The position numbers were made by a program, and so were the translations under genes. The notes under the pieces are model-generated. The model was not told the origin of the DNA and did no database searches. It worked only from the letters and a program-made list of their open reading frames with translations. Below, piece after piece: positions 22,898 to 35,186 of a stretch of 64,000 bases of DNA; within the stretch, counting starts at the first letter, position 1, and every line of letters starts with the position of its first letter. Source of the stretch: Lindgomyces ingoldianus (lineage: Eukaryota > Ascomycota > Dothideomycetes > Pleosporales > Lindgomycetaceae); assembly GCF_010093535.1 (NCBI RefSeq), contig NW_022985205.1, positions 348,161-412,160 of the forward strand, in the 5' to 3' direction.

Positions 22898-23254
22898 CAA
22901 TAAATCTAATCTACAAGCAATTCATCCCGCCCAAATCCCCATTGCCGCCCTTTATTTTCTTTCCCTTCGTTCTTCTCTAGACATAGCTAACCCCTTACTT
23001 CAAGATCTCTCTACACCCTCTAACCAAAGACTTAGCACGTCTAGCGACGAACCTAGTGAGTTAGTCGACCTTTCTTCCGGGAATATCAAAGACGACGAGC
23101 TAGATTCTGTTGTTTTGGACAAATCTTCTAAATCCGATGATTCGATGGCCACACTTGGCAGGAAACGGATATCTTCAGCGCTGCATCTACTGCCGCCCCG
23201 GCTTCTTGATTTAAAATGCTTTGGAGACCTTGTGGAGCAGATCATGGATTTTTG
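22898..23254 (+). pseudogene. ATG-less Ser/Asp/Leu-rich open frame
   Basis: A plus-strand frame stays open for about 118 codons. It reads as coherent protein (QDLSTPSNQRLSTSSDEPSE, then KDDELDSVVLDKSSKSDDS) and ends LVEQIMDF. It has no ATG near its head, only one deep inside. It could be a terminal exon whose upstream exons are lost or hidden, or a gene fragment. No family is recognised. Confidence 0.3.
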
Positions 23255-23749
23255 ACTGTTTCTCGCCGCCGCAACCAAACCTTGCTCCTTTGATCACTAA
23301 TTCAATGGACAGGCAATAAAATATAATGCTATAAAAGGAGCGTTGCATAATTATGTCTGCATAAGCTTAGGATCAGTAATATCAATATCTAAAGGGGCAC
23401 AGACAAAGAAGATTAGCCTGAGAGGAGCAGGGTCATAATATTGATCACTTCTCAAATACAATGTCATTACCAGGATCCATTGCTTACCTCAAACAACTGG
23501 ATAATATTTTCAACCTCATTCAAGCTTAGGATCATTAAAAGGAGTTCTTATATCCAGATTAACCTCGTGACCTACAAAGGTGAAGATCATTTCCACGTGA
23601 CATATACTTGCTAGATCTATTTAGGCCTAGCACAGAATAGCTTGCCTCAACCACGTTTCCTTGCACGTGCGACCATGACACCACCACCAGAAAACCCCTG
23701 TATAAACACACCACGGAATTAGCCTAGAACCAAGCCCTCGCTGTCCAAG

Positions 23750-24127
23750 ATGAACGTCTCAGAATATAACTTACGATATCGGAACAACTTCCAAAATGCC
23801 CAGTCTAATCAATCCAATCCATCCAGTCCTCCACTCCCAAACTCCGCCAAACGAAAGCCCCTCCCATCAATCCCACACTCAACTCCTCCAGACCACCAGC
23901 ATCACAAAGCCCTACCTCCAAAACCCCTTCCAGATGTTCCAGACGAGGATTCCCAAACCCAGAAGCTGGATTATCGTATTCTAGGCCTTTGGATAGGAGG
24001 GTTTGGGATCTGGTTCCTAGCTATTGTGGTTTTGTTGCCGGTTGTTACGGAAAGAGACGCCATGCCGGGGCTGAATAGGTTGTTGAAGGCGTGGTTTTAT
24101 CGGGCAAAAGTGTGGATTTTGGGGTGA
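23750..24127 (+). CDS. Small single-pass membrane protein, unknown
   Basis: A 125-residue product with a Pro/Ser/Gln/His-rich N-terminal half (KPLPSIPHSTPPDHQHHK, PPKPLPDVPDED) and one strong hydrophobic segment near 78-100 (ILGLWIGGFGIWFLAIVVLLPVV). This is the usual pattern of fungal-specific small membrane proteins with a cytosolic disordered tail. No homolog family is recognised. The start at 23750 is the first ATG after a pyrimidine/A-rich leader. It is convergent with the acyl-CoA dehydrogenase, whose stop is 291 bp downstream. Confidence 0.6.
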   Translation: MNVSEYNLRYRNNFQNAQSNQSNPSSPPLPNSAKRKPLPSIPHSTPPDHQHHKALPPKPLPDVPDEDSQTQKLDYRILGLWIGGFGIWFLAIVVLLPVVTERDAMPGLNRLLKAWFYRAKVWILG

Positions 24128-24418
24128 TGGTGGAATGATGCTGCATCTTTTAATTCTTGGCGGATAGTCTTGTCCCTACATTGCAAACGCTGCTAAGGGG
24201 TCCAGTAAAGTTCACATCTCGATCTTAAAACACAGCTGAACTAATTTGTAAAAGGGTTAGCCTTTGCGTTGTTAGGGCACTGTTCTACATCCATCCAACC
24301 ATTCTGTCGGCAATGTTCAGGTAGTTCTCGGCTCGATCCCCGCAACATTATCACCACCGAACTCCCGGAGGCCATCAATTCAATATATTTACAAGCAGAC
24401 CACCACTCCCTCGCTCAC

Positions 24419-25818
24419 TCAGAGTTTAGCCTCCCCAGCCCTTGCATCCTTCAAGGTCTTCCTCCCACCAAAACCAAACAAATACGCGGCCACCTTCCTC
24501 ATCTGAATCTCCTCACTCCCTTCCGTAATGCGGTAACGTCTATGATGTCTCCAAATATGCTCGAACGGAAAATGTCTCGAATACCCATTTCCACCATGAA
24601 CCTGAATCGCTCTATCCGCAGCCTCACAGCATAGCCTGTTCGCCCAGTAATTACACATGGAGACTTTATCGCCAATTTTCTTCTCGACTTCCACATGCGG
24701 CATTGAATCCATTTCTAGAGCGGTTTTGCGGATGAGTTGCCGTAGCATTTCGCATTGGGTGTGCAGTTCTACAAGTGGGAATTGAATGCCTTGGTTGTGG
24801 GAAAGGGGTGTGCCGAAGGGCGCGCGGTCGTTGGCGTATTGTACGGATTGTTGGACGCAGTACACGGCAGCACCGAGAGAAGAAGCAGCTTGTCGAATGC
24901 GGTTTTCGTGTACGAAGGCTTGGGCGACGCCGAGGCCATGGTCGAGAGCACCAAGAATAGAGGTCGCAGGGACCCAGACGTCGTTTATGGAGACGGTGGC
25001 GTGGTCAGTGGGCATGTTGAGGGTCCTGCTCCTCATATCAGTATCCGGATCCGCACAATGACGAAGATGAGGATAAGAAGAGTGACTTCGTACCATTCAT
25101 AGCTATCAGCATTGAGCCCAGGGCTGTTCCTAGGAACAATAAAACAAGTAATCCCCGTAGCTTCTCCACTCATTCCACTTGTTCTCGCAAAAATAAAGCA
25201 ATGGGTCGCCGCATGCATACCCGTCTGCCACTTCTTATACCCATTCAACACGTATCCATCCACACCATTCCGCTTCTCGGGCCGCGCTTTCGCCGCCATA
25301 TGCGTAGCATCACTCCCGTGGCCCGGCTCCGTTAACCCAAATGTAATCCGCACATTTCCATCCAACTGCCCGCCAATATACTCCTCTTTCTGCGCCGTAT
25401 TGCCAAAATGCAAGAGCATGATTATCGTGGGAAAGTTCCCCACCATGCTATGTTCATTCTGCAAATCATTAAATAACCCCAACCCCTTGCTCGCAAGATG
25501 TTCCCTTATCACTGCCATCCACAGATTACTTCCCCTGCCATCACTCGAGTTTTGGCCACCGTACTCCTTCGGCAGGGATAGTCGGTAGAATCCAGCTTCA
25601 TCGGCAAGCTTCTTAGATTCTCTGAGAAGTGCTTCCCATTCTGGCCGCGGGAGTCCGCCGTTGTCCCAGTCGGTGCGAGCGTGCTCACGACGATGGTCGA
25701 AGAAGCGGTTGTTGTCGTCGCGGTTTTGGAGAGGGTTGATTTTTTTCTCAATGAAGGCATCAAGGTCTATGAGGTATTGCTGGAGATCGGGTGGGATGGA
25801 GAAATTCATGCTTGACAT
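24419..25818 (-). CDS. Acyl-CoA dehydrogenase, AKL C-terminus
   Basis: complement(join(24419..25025,25094..25818)) gives 443 residues; the 68 nt intron keeps phase and restores W-TLNMPTDH across the join. FAD-dependent acyl-CoA dehydrogenases make a 2-enoyl-CoA. Landmarks: the FAD/substrate motif FGLTEPGHGSDA (160-171), NMPTDH with VWVP in the middle barrel, and near the C-terminus a QVHGGNGYSR turn followed by YRITEGSEEIQ, whose Glu is at the catalytic-base position of the family. The length matches the ACAD10/11-like domain without a kinase part. The last three residues are AKL, a PTS1-type signal, so a peroxisomal site is more likely than a mitochondrial one. The chain-length preference cannot be told. 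Confidence 0.9.
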
Positions 25819-28775
25819 GTTTGATGTTGGAGAGGATCAACTGACTATTCAGTTCTTTAGAGGGAAGTATCTTGAAGAGTGAGATTGGGCAGCATTCAAC
25901 GATGAAGATATAATAATTGGCTATAATTGTTTAATTGAAATGCTATATAGACATTCTTCGGTTGTAGCGGTAGAGACATGCTGATGACTCGCAGGGACTC
26001 AGTCGTGGTGGTGGGAATAGAGATGTGCGGAGGTTTGCGGGGAAACGCAAGGTCCGGGGTGCCAAGACATTTCAGCCTCGGCCACATTATTCACCAATCT
26101 TCCCTGCGCCACCTACTTGCCACTGAAACCCTCAGGAACACTTCAAGTCATCAATTAGGGACGCACCAACAACGTAGCACTTATGGCGCTTTCCCCCGTT
26201 GTAGGCAAACATGAAGCAATGAATAAGGTTGTCACTTTACTGACCAGCACCTGCATGTCTTTCTTGCTTTTCGTTCTGCTTCTGATTCAAGGAGTTCTGT
26301 ATCCTTCGAGCCAATTGTGTCTTATTTACCCCTGTGTCACAGCTCCTCGTTCTCCTCTGAATCCTGTCCTGGGCCATTCGCTATCATTTGAAGCTGTCAT
26401 TTTTGTTTCAGATACTGCTTGTGGCTTAATCTTAGCTTGAACATTGCATTCTAGGAACGTTATTTGGCCTTTACTCAGCTCTTGGCGAACTCTAGGACTT
26501 AGCTTGCCTAGGTACAGTCAGGTTTCCATTGCCGCCTAGTAGGCTATCCCCGTTGCGCGGCCAATCATGGCTCTGAGCCAAAAATACTCGAAGCGTTACC
26601 AAATTTGCTTTTCACGCCCTCAGAAACCCCAAGGCGAACGTTTATTGCCTTGTGTGAATCTCAACCCTCCTGCGGTGCGCCGGCAAGGCGGTGTGTATTG
26701 TACGGATAGGCTGCGTTTTGTGTTGTGGATTTTGCTTCGTCTTCCACGACCACCATGGATCTCTCCAGTGAGCCCCATTTTATACCTTGACCCAGAATCA
26801 CATTGGTTCCATTTTCCTCTTGTTTCTCACAATCGTCATGGATCTTGTTGATGTGGTGTTCAGCTTTCCACTTACATAATGGGCAGAACCGCACCTCTCT
26901 AAACGTTTCCACTCGACATGTTCACATCTTGTCCAACTATCGCGTCTGTGCAGAGCATTGCTTTTAAAACTATGGAGGCTACGGACGAGCAACTTCGCCT
27001 TGAATAATGATCTATGCCGAATCCGCAACCGGGTCAAAGGGCACCTTGGAGGAGTCGTGAATTTTCAAGTTCTAGAATTCCTCGAGTCCTAGGGATGAAC
27101 TAGGAAGTAAACTCCTAGCGGCGAAGGTGTAAGTCCAGGACAAGCAAGCACGTTGGTGTAAAAGGTTGGAGTTACGCACACTGGACTCTTACCCAAAAAC
27201 AAAGGGGGCTATTGCTCAGCGATCTTCTGCATAGCACTCTCAGGGAAGTTAAATCAAAAGGTTAAGCTAGTCAAGCAGCCCTCATATCGACTCAATTAGG
27301 AGGAAGCTCCGCAAAAGGAAGACAAGCTCCAAAAGGAAGGGGTGTTCTAAAACGAAGAAGAAGGAAAGAAAGAAGCGTTACAAGAGGAGGAGAAACGACG
27401 GTAAGGGGCATATGTTTAAATGTCGCGCTTACTCTTCTCTGCGATGCTGCTGGAAAGACTTCTTGAACCCCTTCTTTTCTTCAGCAACTTCTCGGAAACC
27501 CCAGGTAAGAACCGTCCGCCCTGTACAATTATGCCATGGAATATTTTGGCCAGCGTTAGTCGTTCTATGAGATGTGTGTTGGATGTTCTACTCCAGCACA
27601 ACTAGTCAGCAGGGTGAGGCGGCTATCCTGAGAGTGGAGCTCTCGAGTATAACGTTCTCCTCAGTATATGATTCGGTGCGTATTGTTTCTCATTCAGCAT
27701 GTCCACCAGGATGTTGCGAGTTCGTGCTATGCTTAACACAATCATCAGTGAAATCTGTGGTAAAACTCTAACTTCCAAACAAACTAACCTCGCTCGCAAA
27801 ATGGTGTTTAGAGCTCGACGTCTTAGAGAGTTGAGCTCCCTATACTCCATTCGCCTAGCCGAACTAGTCTATGTGACCGCCGGCACCGATCCTATCTTCC
27901 CCGCCACAGTCATCTCCGCTTCCACTGCAACGGCGACCCCTTATATTCCACTCCCTCTCAGCGCTCAACCACTTTAGCATGCGCCGATAGTATTCAAATC
28001 CGCCACCCCAAATCTAAAACCATTTGACACACGCGATACCAAAACCTCCTGCAATTAGGAGATCCGGAGTGACAGAATCCTCGAGTCGACTCTAGCCTAC
28101 ACATGATCGACGTGTCCTATTGCGCGTCCGAATACTTTGGATCCGGAATCTTTACTTGTCACCGCTAGACTTCAAACAATAGAAGCTAGAAATTCACAAG
28201 ATGTTCAATACAAGGCTTGCGTTGTTTCAATTCCATATCCTAGGCGTAGCACAGGGTCTGGGTCATGACTTGCTAAGGGCTAGGAATTTGTTGTTGTTAG
28301 TTCTGGTTTTGAGAGGTATCACGAGGATTTTTTAGGCCCATAAGAAGTTGCTTGAAGGAAGGCCTTTGTATGGGTTGTGAGAAGGTGGGAACATTGATTT
28401 TTCGATCTTAGTGGAGGTAATGATCTTATGGAGCAGAAAGGTCTTTTGCTCCCACGATCATGTTAACTACTAGGTTCTCGTTCTCATTATTCCAAGACAT
28501 TTGAATCATGCACTAAAAAGAACCAGAATGCGATCCATCTTGGAGGAGTTCCACGGCGGCTGCTGATGAGTAACATGTTTCAGCCCCCAACTCAACCCTG
28601 TATGGTATGGGTGGCTGAGGAAATCCTACCTCATCCTATCTTACTCCATTGCTATAACTCTAGCAAAATCATGGCTCATTTACTTTCGATTCAAGAAGAT
28701 TTCCTGCTGGCATCTGATAACTGCCCATAATATTTGCAAACCGTACATGCATAGAATGACACCGTCGGCACGGAA
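25819..28775. other. 3 kb gene-poor region
   Basis: No gene is supported. A minus-strand frame at 26661-26912 holds a Cys/His-rich stretch (FCPLCKWKAEHH) that could be a relic of a small zinc-binding protein. A plus-strand frame running about 27290-27570 lacks an ATG and codes a very basic peptide (KTKKKERKKRYKRRRR). A purine-rich stretch covers 27290-27410. Small frames at 26183-26440 and 27699-27977 have no motif. The region looks like remnants of genes or retroelements. Confidence 0.35.
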
Positions 28776-31700
28776 ATGGCCGATCCACTCAGCGTCACAG
28801 CATCCGTGGTAGGCATCACAGCCGCCGGAGTCAAAGTCTCGATCGCATTATTCGCGCTCGCAGAAACCGTTGCTACCGCGCATGAACGGATTGAGAGTAT
28901 TGCAAACGATATTTCAAGTACCTGTGGGATTCTGTACGATGACCACAACCACCCCGATATTAATAATCACCCACGTGCCCCTACTGATATTAGGGATTTT
29001 AGAAACCAACTCAAAGACCTAGCCTCCCCCAAACTCGGTCCCGATAGGACACACCGCTCTATCTTCAGCACCACTAGCCTCCGCGACATCCAAGTCGCGC
29101 TCCACCACTGTTCCAGGATCTTCACACAAGTTGCCGAGTCCCTGGCCCGTGCAAGCAACTCACTAACCTAAAACCAGTGACAGGTGGAGGGTATAAAATC
29201 AAATTGTCGAAATCAGAGCGCGCGAAATGGCCTTTTTTGCAGCCCAAATTTGATGAGCTGAGGATGGATCTTAGGGATTCAAAAGGTAATTTGTTGTTGA
29301 TGGTAGCGGTGGCGAGTTTGGCGTTGGCGGAGAAGGGGGTTGAGGGGAGGGTGGTGGGGGAGGAGGAGAGGAGGGGGATGAGAGAGGTTATTGTGAGGTT
29401 GGAGAGGGGTGGGGCGGGGGCGGCGAGGAGGGAGGCTGGAGCTTTATATGTGGGGGATGAGAAAATGGGAAGGGGGATGAGGTTGTTCAAGAAGTTTGCG
29501 GGAAAGGGTGGAGAGGACGGGAAGAAAGGCGATAGGTTAAGAGGGATTGACGAGGATGAAGTTGCTGATTTGTCAAATGAAAAGAGCGGGGAGTCTTTGA
29601 AAGATAATAACAATATAGGAAAACAGACTAAGGAACAAGACAAAGAGCCTTCAATAGAAGAGAAGGACCCCGAAAAAGAAGGCGAATCTCAAAAACCTGC
29701 TGGCAAAGATGAAGATAGATGCGAATTTGAAACAAAAAACTTCCCTACTACTCGAATAGACCCCCTCGTCTTCCAAACACCCTAGAAACCATCGAAAAGA
29801 AGGAGGAACTCTTGGATATCGAAGTCACTGGAACAACGGAAATGCACTCAGAGACTCAGGTGGCCAAAATTACAGACCGTAAAATGATTGACAGCATTCC
29901 CAAGCCTACCACTACGCACGAACCGAATTCAGGGTTTCCAACACTCGAACCTAGGAGTGTTAAAGCCGCTGCGAACTTTCCACACAAAAATACCATCGAT
30001 ACAGCCGCCCAAACTCTATCTACATTTCCCCTCCCCTCTATTCCACCAGAAACCCCCCGATCCGCATCACCTAGAGGAGGCCCTTCCAAAACCCCTGCTT
30101 CGCGCTCAACACACCGACCCCAAGACTCGGATCAAATATCCGAATTAGACTCTTCCGAATTCGGCAAAATCATGCAAGAAGACGGCAGTCAAGATCCCTC
30201 TTTCCCCTCCCTACCCCCATCACCGTCCCCCTCCCTCTACGCCTGGACAACCAGCCCCCTCCCCGGCCTAACCACCGGCCTGGATCCTTCCCTCTCCATC
30301 CACCGCCTAACTCTATCAGTCGCCGACCTGCATGCCCATCTCGAACAACACATATCCACACCCAGCCAACCCCTCGATCTCCTGAAACAATTGAATGCCT
30401 ACCAACGGCGATTAGTGCTGGATCACGTTAGTGAGGTTGGCGCAGATTTGTTGCATATTGAAATGTGGGAAAGGGAGAAGTTGTTGACTGTTTGGGGGAG
30501 TTGGAAGTGCAGGGGATTATGTGGGTTACTACGGCACCAAGGGCGAGAGGGAGAGGATGGGGAGGGGATGACGCAGTGGGCGAAAGTGAATTTACACTGC
30601 TAGTAAGAGGGAAAGGCAAAGGCAAGGCCGAGGAGAAAGAACTGGTCAGGATAGTAACGGAAAGAATCGACCATCTCGTAAACGTGCAAGGCAAAAAAGC
30701 AGTGCAGGCCCGAAGATCGTCTCTCGAAGCTGCTCTCCTAGTGAAAAAGAGGGCTAGGAAAACAGCTGAGGTTGCAAACAAGGCGACTGCGAAGGAACTT
30801 GCTGCAAGGATGCAGCCTAAAGACGGTAGTGAGAAGAAAGAGAGCATTGATTTTAAAGACGCTGTAGGCAGGAAGTTTCAGTTCCCGCTTCATTTGGTTA
30901 GCACATGGAAGGTGAGTATCCTACATATACCATGTTTCACAGATGAAGAATCCATTGATACTGACACAAAGAACCAGGGCATCGAAACCCTAATCTCTTG
31001 TGCCTTCCTCCCCATCCCTACCCTCGCCTATGCCGTACAAGAAGGCCACTACGACCTCGTCGGCCCCGACAACACCATTATCCTCCCACAAGTCTGGGAA
31101 TCAGTAATCGAACCCGGATGGTCCGTTACGATGATGATGTGGCCCCCGAACAGTGATCATATATCCCACTCATTGAAACAAATGCGGAAATACGTTGAAG
31201 GGCGGGATGGAAAGCCGCCGTCACTAGGAGCGGTAGGCGTGGATGTGGATGCAGATGCAGATGCGAGACCGATGATAACTCCTGGTTATGATGTTGAAAA
31301 AAATGGGAAAGGGAAGATGAAAGCCGGCGGAGTTATCCCTCCCGCTCTACCTCCCCCACCGCCTCCGGGAGGCTTCGCGGTCCTTGACGACGACCTCATC
31401 TTCCCAGAACCGCGACCCTCATCGCCATACGTCAATTTGCGTGAAGAGCCAGCCTGGAAACGCCGTCTCAGGGCTCTGTCATTCGTGCTTCTACCTAGTA
31501 CAGTCACATATGATAAGATGGATGACTCAGACGGGGAAGTATGCACGGAAACAAGTAGTAGCTTGTGGAGAAGGAAGAGACCTAAAATGTTTCTGGGGTT
31601 ATTTGGTAGGGGCGACGCAGGATTTGATTCGTCGTCGGGAAGGAGTAGGAGCTCGAAGGGAAGAAAGAAGGCGAATATATTTGGAGGTTTGATTGGTGGG

Positions 31701-31790
31701 AAGGGGGGAAAGAGAGAGAAGAAGGAGAAGAAAGAGGAGAAGAAGGAAGAGAAAGGGGAAGATGAGGAGGGAATGCGGAAGGTAGACTAG
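28776..31790 (+). pseudogene. Fungal STAND-type N-terminal domain + ubiquitin-like domain, frame-broken
   Basis: The first frame (from 28776) starts MADPLSVTASVVGITAAGVK, the hallmark of the fungal N-terminal domain that precedes NACHT/STAND and related recognition proteins. Later frames continue with SKSERAKWPFLQPK, a helical part, a disordered Pro/Ser-rich linker, and near 30850-31150 a ubiquitin-like domain (DAVGRKFQFPLHL, then EGHYDLVGPD and PQVWESVIEPGW). A 66 nt intron at 30912-30977 (GTGAGT...CCAG) interrupts that domain in frame. The frame breaks three times, near 29150, 29757 and 30497. Each can be mended by one extra base, two of them at C or G runs. An in-frame TAG at 31788 precedes 29 more plausible codons (KIVEELLLKWTVE) to a TAA at 31880. 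This may be true decay or base-call loss. No NACHT is present. Confidence 0.6.
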
Positions 31791-31880
31791 CCTGGCGATA
31801 AGATCGTTGAGGAGTTGCTGTTGAAGTGGACGGTTGAAGGGGCAGGGAATGAAGCTGGTACTGAAAAAAAGCTAAACTAA

Positions 31881-32460
31881 GGAGAACAGCGGTAGGAAAT
31901 GAGAGTGGAGTTTTTATAGTAGAAAAGACGAAGAACAAGAAGAAGTAGAAGGTAGCTAAAGCTGAAAGACATGACCTGAGTATGTATTGTGACTACCACC
32001 GTATTCGGAATTCGAGTCTCAACAAGTAATTACCTGGTGGCAGCCATACTAGCGCTAAATATATCCTACCAACAGTACCATACCCCTTCATGAAAGCTTT
32101 AAACTAGGACCTGTGATAAGGCCGATCCTTGGACCAGAAGTGAGTCCCCGTAAATGCACAACCATACCACCTCAGTTGTGCAAATCTTGTCCCGAAACTG
32201 AACAAAGATCCCATACCCTCCATCCGCTCATCCATCCATACGACATTTGAATGAGATCTGGGAAGATTTGAAAAATCCGCGCCGAGCTTTTACCCATCTC
32301 AGATGATATCTGTCGCCAGAGGGGAAGACCAACAAAGCAACAAATAACGCCATGCTGTGATGTGATGTAATGTGAGAGGTGTTCCAACGCCGCCAATGCA
32401 TCCATTCCAATGTAGTCCGAGCCGAAGCGAAGAAAAGCCCACTGCCCACCCACTCACCAT
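31881..32460. other. Intergenic, convergent side of two genes
   Basis: About 580 bp between the broken STAND/ubiquitin-like gene and the stop of SCC4. No coding signal found. It marks the change from the sparse to the dense half of the window. Confidence 0.4.
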
Positions 32461-35186
32461 TCACTCCATCTCAATATCTCCGTCTGCATCTGCATCTGCG
32501 TCTGCGTCTGCATCTGCATCCTCATCTTCACCCATATCTCCTTTCAATGGTCCGGGTAACATCTCTCTCACAGCCTCAAACGCCTGCTGACTCTGCGCCG
32601 CATCTTGGTACAGTCCATTATTCTGAAATGTCCTCATACAAAGACCATACGCAACAGCCTGCCAAAGCAAGCTCTTACTCTGTTTCGCCATACTCCTCGC
32701 GGCCCTCACACTCTTGATCGCCTGGTCGCCGATCGTATCTGCAAAGAATCTGCTGGTCATATAATTCAGACACATCGTGATGAACTGTCCGTTTTGTAGC
32801 TTCTGCGAGTGGCTGAGTGCGTTGTGGATGAGGGTTTTTTGGCGGTTGATAGAGGAGTCTTCGGTTGTGAGGGCGCGGATGATACGGAAGGCGCCTTCAA
32901 TGAATTTGTTTGAGTGATTAACGCAGAGGGGCTCAAGTTGGCTGAACAGTGTGTTGGTGAGGAAGTGTTTGGGATGGCTGGAGTTTCGGATGATAAGGAT
33001 GCGGTTCATGGTTGCGAGGATGGCAATGTCGGTGGCGAAGTCTGTGTGGGCGCCACCTGCATCTGGTAGGGCGAAGAGAGGGGATTGGTAGGTTGATAGA
33101 GCGGAGTCGAGGGAGCCTTTGCTTTGGTCGAGAAGGCCAGAGAGATACGTGGTGAGCCGATTGTAGGTTTCTGTGAAATTGAAGTGTGCCTGGATTTCTT
33201 GTTTGCGGAGATAAGACAAGGCTGTTTGGGCGGTAGCTCTATCGTCCTGATAGCATGCAACGAGAGCCAGGGCGAACTTGACTTGCCAGTCGAGGCTCAT
33301 AATCCATTTTCTGTTGCTGAGTGCATGTGGAATAGACATTGCATATGAAGGCTGTCGTTGAAGGGCGTCTAGACCGGATCAGCCTCGGGAAAGAGCGATT
33401 CTCTCAAATGACATACCTTGAGTTAACTTGAAGCCTTCCTGTAGATAGCTTACACCTTTATCATGCGGTAGCGACGTCATCCCACTAAGATAATACGCCA
33501 ACATCTTCAGGTCGTTCTTGGGCAACCATGACAGCGTCAGCTCATCTCTTCCATCTTGAGCCTTTCGTAAGATACCACCAGTAAACAGAGTTGTGTTACC
33601 CCCAAAGCTCTTTTCAATTAAGACCGAGAAGACTCCATTAGCAGGACCAGGTTCAGAGTCTACCTTCTTTTGTAGCGCGGACATTTTGGTAAGATCCGGC
33701 ATGCCTTGCTGCAAACTACACGCAATGTCTATGCTATCTACCAAGGCTGCAATCTGGCCGAGCTGCTTCGTCGTAGTCTGGAGCTGGAGGCTCCGTGCAG
33801 CAGCAATGGCTCGTTGGGCATGCTCTAGGTGATCTGGTGCTGAGGTTCGGAGGTGAATCATGGCTTCCATGGCAGAGCACGTGACGTAGATAGCGCGGTC
33901 ACCACGTCTCTCGGCATGGTTTGCTACGGCGTGTAATTGCTGTAGAGCGGATGCTGTTTCTGGACGACCAGGGACTTGCAGCGCTAGAGAGACTTTCAGG
34001 AAGCGGAAAGCATACACCCAGGGGATATGTTGGAACCTGAAAGACGTTAATTGCGTCATTTTTAGTTTAGGGGGCCAGCTTACGTCTCTGTCTCTGAAAT
34101 AGGCTGATCTAGAGACTTCAGCGCAGCGCGATGATTGCTCTTGAACTGATATCGTGCCTGCAGATGCTGCATACTATACTTTAGATCGATCAGACGACTC
34201 CTTTGACACAAAGCAATCCCTTTGATCAGGACATCCTCAATCTCGACCTCGTTGTCCGTCTCTTCCACAAGCAAACTCGCATATCGAAGTCTCAGCTTTG
34301 CTTCATCACGCGGCGCTTGGTTGTACTTCTTCAAGACAGCCTCCATGCACCCAAGGCCGGTCGCCATTAGTTTATAGTATTGCTCCAGATCCGCCTCCCT
34401 CTGAACCATGGCTGCAATCGGACCCATACCCCGCGCTGCATTGATATATTCATCTGCCATGGAAAGCAGCAGGACTGAGAAGTCGGTCGGAAGAGGATTC
34501 GGTGGCGGCGCATGCTGCGTCCTCGACGGGGTAGGTGTCGATTGCGGCGTCTGCTTCTTAATCACGACCTGTGGATGCGATCGCTGTTGAGACGACGTAT
34601 GCGGCAGCGAAGAGGTCCGATGCTGGCTGGACGAAGATTGAGACGGGGCGCGCTTCTGGGGTGTCGCATGCGGTTGCAGCGGGGCGCGATGCTGGCTCGA
34701 GGACGACATACTCTGCGTTCTCTGCTGATACTTCGGCGGATTCTCCTGGTGCGATTGCGATCTGTGTACTGATTTCGATACCGGAGCCTGGGCCGGGCGA
34801 ACATTGATCAAGTCTCTGTTGCCCACGCCTCCACTGCCTGCCCTCTGGACCGGCCTCTGTACTGGTACTTGAACTTGCCTAATCTTTGGGTTCTGCATGT
34901 GAGGAATTCCAGCGTGGGGTTTAGCAGGTATCACAACCTGCGGTTTCAAAGTCCGTGGTTGGACTCTCATTTCATCCTGCATGGTCTCATAGTGGCTCGC
35001 TCTGGGCGCAATAACCATGCGAGGATTGCTCAAAGCCGGTTGCGACTGTGAATAAGCTTGCTGCAGAGGTTGTTGAGGGTACTGAGGCCCGTAGCCGTTT
35101 GCTTGATAGCCATTTTGCGGCGGCGCAGGAGGTGCATATTGGCTGTTCGGGGGCGCCTGTGGAGGCCACTGGTACCGGGGATCCAT
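32461..35186 (-). CDS. SCC4: Cohesin loading factor subunit Scc4/Mau2
   Basis: complement(join(32461..33368,33417..34036,34084..35186)) gives 876 residues; the two introns (48 and 47 nt) keep phase. The first ~220 residues are a Pro/Gln/Ser-rich disordered extension (QWPPQAPPNSQY at the start). The rest is the TPR-type helical repeat fold of the cohesin loading factor family: MADEYINAARGMG, CMEAVLKKYNQAPRDEAKLRLRYASLL, LDWQVKFALALVACYQ and so on. With Scc2 it loads cohesin onto chromosomes. The C-terminus ends in an acidic (Asp-Ala) tandem repeat and GDIEME. It is divergent from the hydrolase gene across 356 bp. Confidence 0.9.
32478..32523 (-). repeat. Asp-Ala coding hexamer tandem repeat
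   Basis: GAYGCA-type hexamers repeat in tandem (seen on the plus strand as TCTGCA and TCTGCG) and encode alternating Asp-Ala at the SCC4 C-terminus. Length polymorphism between strains is likely. Confidence 0.75.

Noticed and set aside
24755..25588. Plus-strand frames over the acyl-CoA dehydrogenase
   Set aside because: Antisense shadows; the minus strand carries all conserved motifs.
29122..29643. 173-residue minus-strand frame over the STAND/ubiquitin-like gene
   Set aside because: Ser/Pro/Leu-rich low-complexity shadow of a GGG/GAG-rich coding strand.
31246..31268. GATGCA-type tandem units in the STAND/ubiquitin-like gene, thought related to the SCC4 repeat
   Set aside because: Too short and too simple to claim a shared origin; both just encode Asp-Ala.
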